Part shown: piece after piece, positions 9,539 through 16,100 of the stretch
How the letters are laid out: each line of letters opens with the position of its first letter
Numbering within the stretch: position 1 is the first letter of the stretch
Assembly: GCA_005223375.1 (NCBI GenBank)
Contig: RXOD01004357.1
Coordinates: forward strand, 1 to 23,533
DNA length: 23,533 bases
Direction: 5' to 3'
Source: Amoebophrya sp. AT5.2
Lineage: Eukaryota > Sar > Dinophyceae > Syndiniales > Amoebophryaceae
Translations under genes and position numbers: made by a program
Notes under the pieces: generated by a model
What the model was told of the DNA's origin: nothing
Seen by the model: only the letters and a program-made list of their open reading frames with translations
Database searches by the model: none

Positions 9539-10036
9539 TGCGTGGGACATGGGTGAGGGCGTTGGCGTGATCCGCCCACGCATGCCTCGCATGCCTACAA
9601 ACACGGCGAGGCAGTGAGATAGTCAGCTTGATACATACAGTCGCAGCTAGGAAGCTACAGCGCCAGTCAGTCTATCCTTGCACGTCGTGCGGACGTGCTC
9701 GTGTAAGAATTCGCCCGCTGGCTATCCAGCCCGCAGAACGCGTGCCCGCCGTTGCACAATGAGAGGAACAAACGAAGACAGCTAAGGAAGAATGAAAGTG
9801 CTGCTTCGTTCTTTCACTACAGTCAATCTATCTGGCTGTGATTGGGTGCGTTTCGTGCGAGATAGTGAGCCTCCTTCGGCATCCATTTCGCGGAGCGAGT
9901 GAGCGCAGCTGAGGAGTGCCGCTTGCTTCTGTCGGAGAGAATGCAATTGAGATCGAAGCGAGCGCGTGCCTCGGTTCAGCACTTCCAATAGAAGCTCGAC
10001 GCGCGGAGATAGGTCGGCGCGCAATTAAGTCCGTCG

Positions 10037-10042
10037 GTAAGT
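10037..10042 (+). promoter_or_regulatory. Consensus 5' splice donor (GTAAGT) in the leader of the 10185 gene
   Basis: GTAAGTAAT lies 148 bases upstream of the ATG. A plausible partner is an AG in TCTTGAAAAG just before the start (about 10167-10176), which would define a leader intron of about 140 bases. It is one of five such sites in + strand intergenic DNA. Confidence 0.35.
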
Positions 10043-10184
10043 AATTAACTATCTGAAGAAGGGCCTGCCTAGGCTTCTCATAGGAAGACGCGTCGATTCA
10101 TAGCTAGGCTGTTTGATAAATAGACACAGTGACTCACTCATTCTTTCATAAATGCACGCGGTTTGATCTTGAAAAGCGCCCGAG

Positions 10185-11183
10185 ATGAATTTGGACCGAG
10201 CTGCCGAGAACTACTGGGGTGGACTTCAGGGAGTTACCCCTGCGGAATTCGTGAAATTCGCGCGAAACTGCACAGCCGCCTCCAGCAGTGGTCTGCCCGC
10301 GGCAGTGCAATTCCAGAAGCAGCGTCTCAACAGTAACACCACGGCACCGAGCGCGGGCACTGGCTTGAAGAGTGTCCCGCTCCGTAGGAATTCCCCCCCG
10401 AAGCCTCCGATGCCGAACGGTAAGCACTTAGCGAGACCAGCTGCAGCTTTCCAGTACGCTCCCGGTTTCCAGCAACAGCTCCTCGCCGCCGGATGCCAGC
10501 TGCCAGGAGAAGCAGCTGGCAAAAAGCGACGGGGGCCTCATGCCGACAGGGCCTCTGTCATGTCGTGTTCCAGTACAAGCATCGGGCCCGGCTTTCAGTG
10601 GGTGGAGCAGCGGGTAAAAATAAAACAACCGGACGGAAAGAGCAAGAAAGTCTGGGTGGACAGGTGGAGAAGAGGCGCCACGGGTGAGGAACGGGACGCA
10701 GAGGGAAACATCACCAAAAAGCCTGACGAGGACCTTGTCTGGTCCGACGATGAAAACAGCGGCTGGGAGTTTTACCTGCAGCAGGCAGCGGAACGGGCCG
10801 CGACGTGTGCTGGCCCCGAGAGCAATTGGCGGACGGATAGCGGGTGGAACTGGGAATACGCGCGCGGCAAACTGCACCCGATTGCTTTCCAGCGAGCCGG
10901 AATCGCCCCTCCGAAGAAGCATCTCTGCGCCAAGGAGCAAAACGCTGCGAGCACTCCGAAAGACGTCACTGCCGGCCACACGGTCGGACATGGCAACTCA
11001 CCTCCATCAGCGGCAGCATCAGCGGCAGCTGTCGACGTACGAATGGAGAGAAGGTTTTCATCCGTAGCTGCAGTCGCCGCAGCTCTCGAAGCTCTAGGAG
11101 GTGCAGCTGCTGCCGACAACAGTCCCGAGCTAACGCCGGCACTCCTTCCGCGTGCCTATTGTCTTAGCTGGATACATACATAG
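10185..11183 (+). CDS. Uncharacterised tryptophan-rich protein (332 aa)
   Basis: ATG at 10185 opens a 332-codon frame ending at TAG 11181-11183. No family is recognised. Residues 1-130 are Ala/Ser/Pro-rich and probably disordered, with a basic KKRRG near 115. The middle (about 135-245) looks folded: FQWVEQRVKIKQPDGKSKKV, then WVDRWRRG, an acidic EDLVWSDDENSGWEFYLQQA, and NWRTDSGWNWEYARGKLHP, with about eight tryptophans in 90 residues. The last 80 residues are Ala-rich again. Clustered aromatic and charged residues suit a small binding module, but that is only an inference. The next gene begins 168 bases after the stop with a splice-acceptor-like signal, so the two frames might be exons of one gene. 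In-phase donor-like sites for that are GTACGA at 11037 and GTAGCT at 11064. Confidence 0.65.
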   Translation: MNLDRAAENYWGGLQGVTPAEFVKFARNCTAASSSGLPAAVQFQKQRLNSNTTAPSAGTGLKSVPLRRNSPPKPPMPNGKHLARPAAAFQYAPGFQQQLLAAGCQLPGEAAGKKRRGPHADRASVMSCSSTSIGPGFQWVEQRVKIKQPDGKSKKVWVDRWRRGATGEERDAEGNITKKPDEDLVWSDDENSGWEFYLQQAAERAATCAGPESNWRTDSGWNWEYARGKLHPIAFQRAGIAPPKKHLCAKEQNAASTPKDVTAGHTVGHGNSPPSAAASAAAVDVRMERRFSSVAAVAAALEALGGAAAADNSPELTPALLPRAYCLSWIHT

Positions 11184-11344
11184 ATAGATAGCTAATTGAT
11201 AGTTACGGCACACCCACGCATGGAGAGTTGCACTCTTTTTCTCCTAGCTAGCTGGCTACCTACCTCCGTACCTCTCTAACTATCTAAACTATGTACTGTA
11301 ACTGACTAAGTCTCTATGATGTGTCTAACTATTTTTCTATGTAG
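11184..11344 (+). promoter_or_regulatory. Short spacer with branch-site and 3' splice-site-like signals
   Basis: The spacer has CATA/GATA microsatellite-like runs (about 11172-11195) and repeated CTAACT/CTAAAC elements. It ends in CTAACTATTTTTCTATGTAG (11325-11344), six bases before the next ATG. A branch-like CTAAC, a T-rich tract and TAG form a good 3' splice site for either a cis intron or a trans-spliced leader. Confidence 0.45.
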
Positions 11345-11350
11345 CTACGT

Positions 11351-12070
11351 ATGGCAAACAAGCCCAGCCATCATGAAGGTACAGAGAGCGATGGGCCGGC
11401 AGACGCGTTTGCAGACTACGCGGATATGGACGTGGATATGGGCGTGGATATGGACGCGGATATGGACGTGGGAGAATCGCGCTCGCCGATCACTGGCGCA
11501 GCGCTAGGTGGTAGCGGCGAGCGTCGCGACCCCCCTGCTGCAGAGATTCCACCCGCGGCCACGAACGACAAGGAAGCCGCCATCGAGGTGACGAGAAGCC
11601 GCGCGGATTTCGTGCGGGACCTCGTGCACAGTCTGAACGAAGCCCGCGAAAAAAAAATAGAGGAGCAGGAAGAAAAGGCGGATAAAGCGACGAGCGAGCA
11701 CCTTCGCCTCAAAACGCGCCTCTCCAAGTTGAGAAACGAGATCAAGGCGGAGGCGAGTCGCGACGTACACCGTCCCAGATTAAGCGCGGCGCGGAAGGAG
11801 GCTGAGAAAGTGGATAGTGAGTTGCGAAAGTTTCGGCGCGCCAGAAACTTTCACTCGCACAATGTCGAGGTGCTGCGCAAGGAGCCGCTCATGAAAACGT
11901 CGAGCGCTTTCGTCCAGGCGGTTGCCGCTCTCGAGTTTCCGTCGGCGGTGAAAATCAAAGTGGAAGAAGAGGAGCCGGCGTCGGGGCCACCAAAAAAGAA
12001 GATGAAGAAGAAGAAGGCGAAAAAGAGCAGCGGGCTGCTTGAAGATATGGAAGATGACCTCCTCGCATAG
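11351..12070 (+). CDS. Acidic/coiled-coil protein with a basic nuclear-type C-terminus (239 aa)
   Basis: ATG at 11351 opens 239 codons ending at TAG 12068-12070. The N-terminus is acidic and includes a four-fold Asp/Met/Val repeat encoded by a 12-bp tandem repeat (DMDVDMGVDMDADMDVG, about residues 25-41). A helical, charged coiled-coil region follows (about 75-185, from EVTRSRADFVRDLVHSLNEA through RKEAEKVDSELRKFRRARN). The C-terminus has KVEEEEPASG, a basic cluster KKKMKKKKAKKSS that would serve as a nuclear localisation signal, and a short acidic end LEDMEDDLLA. No family is recognised. The composition suggests a nuclear, possibly chromatin- or RNA-associated, dimerising protein. A frame upstream of the ATG is open only for two codons after an in-frame TAG, so the start is well defined unless the gene is spliced to the 10185 frame. 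Confidence 0.7.
   Translation: MANKPSHHEGTESDGPADAFADYADMDVDMGVDMDADMDVGESRSPITGAALGGSGERRDPPAAEIPPAATNDKEAAIEVTRSRADFVRDLVHSLNEAREKKIEEQEEKADKATSEHLRLKTRLSKLRNEIKAEASRDVHRPRLSAARKEAEKVDSELRKFRRARNFHSHNVEVLRKEPLMKTSSAFVQAVAALEFPSAVKIKVEEEEPASGPPKKKMKKKKAKKSSGLLEDMEDDLLA
11422..11469 (+). repeat. Four tandem 12-bp units in frame
   Basis: The unit GGATATGGACGT is repeated four times with single-base changes (11422, 11434, 11446, 11458). It lies inside the 239-residue coding frame and, being a multiple of three, adds four residues per unit. Confidence 0.85.
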
Positions 12071-12193
12071 ATTGTTTGATAAGCCGAAACAAAGCGGCGA
12101 AGTGAGATAGAGCCCGCCAGTCGACGCCGTCCGTCAGACTGTGTGCGCAAGCAGAACGAGGCCAGAGCGAGATCAAACAGCAGACACCCAGTT

Positions 12194-12209
12194 GTAGCCC
12201 ATTTTGGCC
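12194..12209 (+). promoter_or_regulatory. Spliced-leader-like 16-mer (possible relic)
   Basis: GTAGCCCATTTTGGCC matches the core of the dinoflagellate spliced leader (GTAGCCATTTTGGC) except for one extra C. The flanks do not continue the match. Relic leaders are known in dinoflagellate genomes, but a chance match cannot be excluded. Confidence 0.2.
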
Positions 12210-12284
12210 GCGCTCGCGCAATGGATCCGATCGATCCGCGGCGCATATTTACATGTCTGCTCAGTCCACAAAGAACGACCGAGC

Positions 12285-12350
12285 CTATTTGTGCCCGTGC
12301 TTTCATTTGGATCTGTAACTATTTGTGCGCGTGCTTCCATTTGGATTGTC
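12285..12350. repeat. Two tandem copies of a 32-34 bp unit
   Basis: CTATTTGTGC-CGTGCTT-CATTTGGAT occurs at 12285-12316 and 12319-12350 with about three differences. It looks like a recent local duplication; no function can be assigned. Confidence 0.7.
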
Positions 12351-12687
12351 ACTCAGACTGCATAGATTGGCAAAGAAGTAGCGAGATCGGCGCCGATGTA
12401 AAAGCTGCACGGCGCAAATTAATGACTCCGGGGGAGATTGCGGGCGCCGAAAATCGAGGCCGAGTTAGTAAAGCCTCCCTTCCGAGTGACGAGCTTCGAG
12501 ATGCTGGCCGCTGTCCTCGCCGTAGCTCGAGTCGGGCGCGAGAGCTCTTCGAGAAGAGCGCTCGAATTAGAGTGAAGATCGTTCGAAGTGGGTTGGAGTG
12601 AATCGGCGAACCAGAGCAGGGCGCGAGAGGATCTCCCATCGACTTTTCTTTAGATCGTCACTGCAGCCAGCCATCAATTGTTAGCGT

Positions 12688-12715
12688 GTAAGTATCGCGC
12701 GATCCATCCGTAAGT
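12688..12715 (+). promoter_or_regulatory. Two consensus splice donors (GTAAGTAT at 12688, GTAAGTAG at 12710)
   Basis: Both match the U1-complementary consensus and lie about 410-430 bases upstream of the 13120 start. They could be alternative donors of a 5' leader intron. No coding function is implied. Confidence 0.3.
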
Positions 12716-12927
12716 AGCCGCTCTTGAGTTTTCACAACCAGCGAAAGCATGCTTCTCCATCTTGCTGGGTTGCTTCGCCGATCCCTGGCTTGCTTCAGTA
12801 AACTCGCAGCCACGCAAAATAAAAAACAGACAGACAGTGACAGTCTGCCTACGCCAACCTCACTCCCTCGCATGATCGAGATAGATAGATGCGGCGCGAC
12901 GAGGTGAGCCGCAGACCTTCTCGAACC

Positions 12928-12933
12928 GTAAGT
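12928..12933 (+). promoter_or_regulatory. Consensus splice donor (GTAAGTAT) in the leader of the 1855-residue gene
   Basis: It lies 192 bases upstream of the ATG at 13120. Paired with an AG at about 13079 or 13100, it would give a leader intron of about 150-170 bases, close to the lengths of the introns in the gene at 20877. Confidence 0.35.
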
Positions 12934-13119
12934 ATGAGTTTCAATCAAATTTTTAAACGCAAGCACTACTACCTTCCTCCCTGCTGAATGACAATAAAAA
13001 TGGAAGCGCAAGTCTAGTTCTACGCTGCTGCGTGTCGCGGTCGCGACCTCGACGGCGGCGGGCGCCGCTTTTTCTCAAGCAGCAGCTTTCCACTCCCGCA
13101 GCACGACTCCTTCGACGTC

Positions 13120-16100
13120 ATGGATTTCAGCCTGTTGAATGCCGACGTGGAGGTCCTCACAGAGGAAGAGCGCCGCGAGCTGATGCGCCAGCTCTGCTTC
13201 GCCGACGCAACTGGTGACCTCGACAAACATGCTGTGCTCGCGAAGCGGCTGCAGCAGTGTCGAATCGAAACCGAGGACGATGAGCGTGAGCGCGTGTGGC
13301 AAGAGTACAAGGCGGCCGCAGAGGAGTCGGGGGAAGAAAACAACGAAAACAGCGACGCGCCTGCCTGGGCCCAGCAGAAAAAGCAGAAAGGAGAGAAGAG
13401 ACTTCTTTCTGAAGTCTCGGAGGAGGAGCGGGAAAAAATTGTAAAACAGGTCGACGACTTTTTTTCCAACGTCCCCCCGCAAGGCGAGCAGGAACCAAAA
13501 TACCGCCGCCGGGTAGCCGCAGCGATCGGCAGAAAAATCGAGGAACAGTTCGTGCAGAGCATCCAGGAGATGTGGCGACGGGAAGAAATCCCAATTTTGA
13601 GGCTGGAGGCCGACGGGACAGACCTCGGGGCACTGCTCCCGACGCCCCTCGATCGGGAGATTTTGAAAAGCGGCAGCACAATTTTAGATCCAAGCTCGAA
13701 GTTCTTATGTTCGGTGCAAAGCCTGCAGTCGATTTCCGAGGACCCGCGCAAACCGGGGTGCTATTCGATGTCCGAACGAGTTACCGCCCCTCTTCACGCC
13801 AACGTGCTGCCGAGTACTGCGAAGTTCGGGCTCGCGGCGGAGCGTGCGGCGGAGCTGCCTGCCCAAGCCGGAAAGAACAAGAAGGGAGAAGTGCAAGGCA
13901 CGGAAACAGGGAAGATCGCCAGGATCTGCATGGAGCAGCTGCGGGGGCTGCTTCACATGTTGTTTCATCTGCCCGCGGAGCGGTCGCCAGATTTGCCGCC
14001 GGGACCCGTCCCCGACGACAGCAGGGCATTGATCGTGGAGTTCATGGGGGATGTGGGAGGATCCGCGCTGCCTGCGCAGCGCTTGACGCTTCAATCGGTA
14101 GTGATGTGGGCGGAGTCGGCGGCATATCCGGTCCTGGTTGTGCCGGGTTTTTGTTGGGAGCACATGGCCCAGACCCTGACCAAGGAGGCTTCGCAACCTC
14201 TCCGCGCCACGATGGTTCCCACTCACATAGCGCGGGCGAAGGCGAAAGCGGCGGCCGCGAAGAAGCAGGCAGCAAAAGCGAAGGCGAAAGCTTCAGCAGG
14301 AGGCGCCGGGAAGGCCGCAGCACCCAACAGCAAAGCAGCAGGCGGGGGAGGAAGCAACGCGCAGCAGAGGAATGGAGGAGGGAAAGCTGCGGCTGCAGGC
14401 GGGAGACTGAATGGGGCAGAGTACTTGGAGAAAGATGAGCCGGCTGCTCAGAACGAGTTCGTGGACCTGCTCATACGCCGTGCGAACGATCCGGCCAATC
14501 TCAGCATCGGGGGCCGAGACCCACTCGCCGGCGGTTTCGACTGGGGTAATGGCGTTACCTTAGGATTCGAGCAGGACGAGGGCGATGAGGATCACGCTGA
14601 CAGCGCGGCTGCTGCGGGTGAAGGAGCCAACGCAGCTGCGAGCGGTGCGGCAGCTGGAGGAAATGCTGGCGGCGATTCTGCAGAAAAGAAGAAAGAAAAG
14701 ACGCGCGATAGGGAATTCTTCTCGCAGTTTGGTTACACATTCAACAAGCTAGTAAACCACCAGAAGCGCAGCCTGCTGCTCACGTTGCGCAACGAGCTCG
14801 AGAAGAAAGACTCGATACACGTCGACGCTTGGCCGCGAGAGCGAAAGGACGAGTGGGAGCGGGAGCGAAAGTCGACGCAGTCCCTCTTGGAGATGCACTC
14901 TTTGTGGGACAGCAAGCAGAATGGCGAAACTTCCTTCGCGTTACGCGATGGAAAAGTCTGCATGCTGCTGGGCGAAAAAACCTCGCTTGCTGGCGTCGCA
15001 GACGAACTCAGCTCGCTCCTCCCGTCTGTGAGACCAGGGAGCGATGCCAGGTGGTTTACAATCGTGGAGAGCGCGGGACTCGGGGTGGGGTTCGGGTGTT
15101 TAAGGAAGTTGTTCTCCAAGGTGCAGGTGACGAGCGTCCACGTCGGGAGCGGCGACTTTACGCCGGCGAACTTCGGCTACGAGAGCGGTTCGGAAACAAC
15201 AGCCGTGGATTGGGCGCTGCTAAGCCACCTGGTAGCCATCGTCTCGCGGCCGCCGACCTGCGTTGCGGGCTCAACCTACAAGAAGGCGAAAATGGAAAGA
15301 CGCGATATCGACATAAACGATCCCAACAGCGGCCGGAGACGTCAACTGTATCAGAAGTTCAAACAAGCAGCGTCGTCCTCGTTCGACAACCTGGCCCGGG
15401 AAAACTTCCGAGAAGACTGCCTGCGGTGTCTCGGTGGTGATCGCGCCGCTCTCGACGCCCATACGCCGGGACGGCTGCACGCGCTAGGAGGCTTGATGCG
15501 GGGACAGGCGGGATATCTGTGGCGGTTCGGTAGTGAGGAAGGGCGCGCCGAGTTGGTGGAGTGGTTGGCTCGCAGTCTCAGGGAGCTAGACGACGCCTCG
15601 GAGGAGTCGCAGACTCAGCATCTCAGCACTCTCCTCGAGCAGCCGGATCTGCCGCTGAAATTTCGAACCAAAAATATGGACATCATCGACTCCGGAATGA
15701 TCCAACAGCTGCGCCGAATCGGGCCGAACGCGGGGCGCAGGCGAATCGTTTTTGCGTTACACGCCTACTGGCAGCTGAACGACAGCAACAGCATCAAGGT
15801 CGAGTGGTACCATATGATCCTGCAGTCCTGCCAACGTTTTAACAAACAGTGGCGAGGGGACAAGGCGCTGAACGCCATCACCATCTCCACTTTCATCGGA
15901 AGATCGACAGCGGACGAGTTCGAACAGAAGCTGAAGCGCACAGTCGCGGCGCTGCAGCGAGAAGAGGCGGAGCGGCTCGCTTTTTGCTCCGAGCTGGTGC
16001 GCTACCAATCCGGGCGCCAGGGCAGTGACAAGTGGAAGCTGCGGGCCTACCAGAGAACACTTCGCGACGACGTCGAATTCCAGCCCGGCACGAAAAAACA

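Larger units (their letters stand above)
7681..10184. other. Long intergenic region, no gene supported
   Basis: This 2.5-kb stretch has only short frames without family resemblance or coding-like composition. It contains three TTCATTTTAC repeats near 7937-8019, an AT-rich motif at 9031-9065 shared with the inverted repeat at 19075, a 7-bp-stem hairpin at 9518-9538, and a GTAAGT donor-like site at 10037. The last 500 bases before 10185 may be transcribed leader. Confidence 0.5.
12071..13119. other. Intergenic region and probable leader of the 1855-residue gene
   Basis: About 1.05 kb with no frame I can support as coding. It contains a spliced-leader-like 16-mer (12194-12209), a 34-bp tandem duplication (12285-12350), a perfect 7-bp hairpin GCTCTTC/GAAGAGC (12544-12559), and three consensus splice donors (12688, 12710, 12928). 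The 100 bases before the ATG are open in the same frame back to a TAG at 13015 but contain no ATG, and hold AG sites after pyrimidine runs (near 13079 and 13100) usable as splice acceptors. Confidence 0.5.

Noticed and set aside
12143..12601. 152-codon + strand frame between the 239- and 1855-residue genes
   Set aside because: It spans the 34-bp tandem duplication and the hairpin, is rich in Arg, Cys and Ser without structure, and has no motif; more likely leader or spacer DNA.
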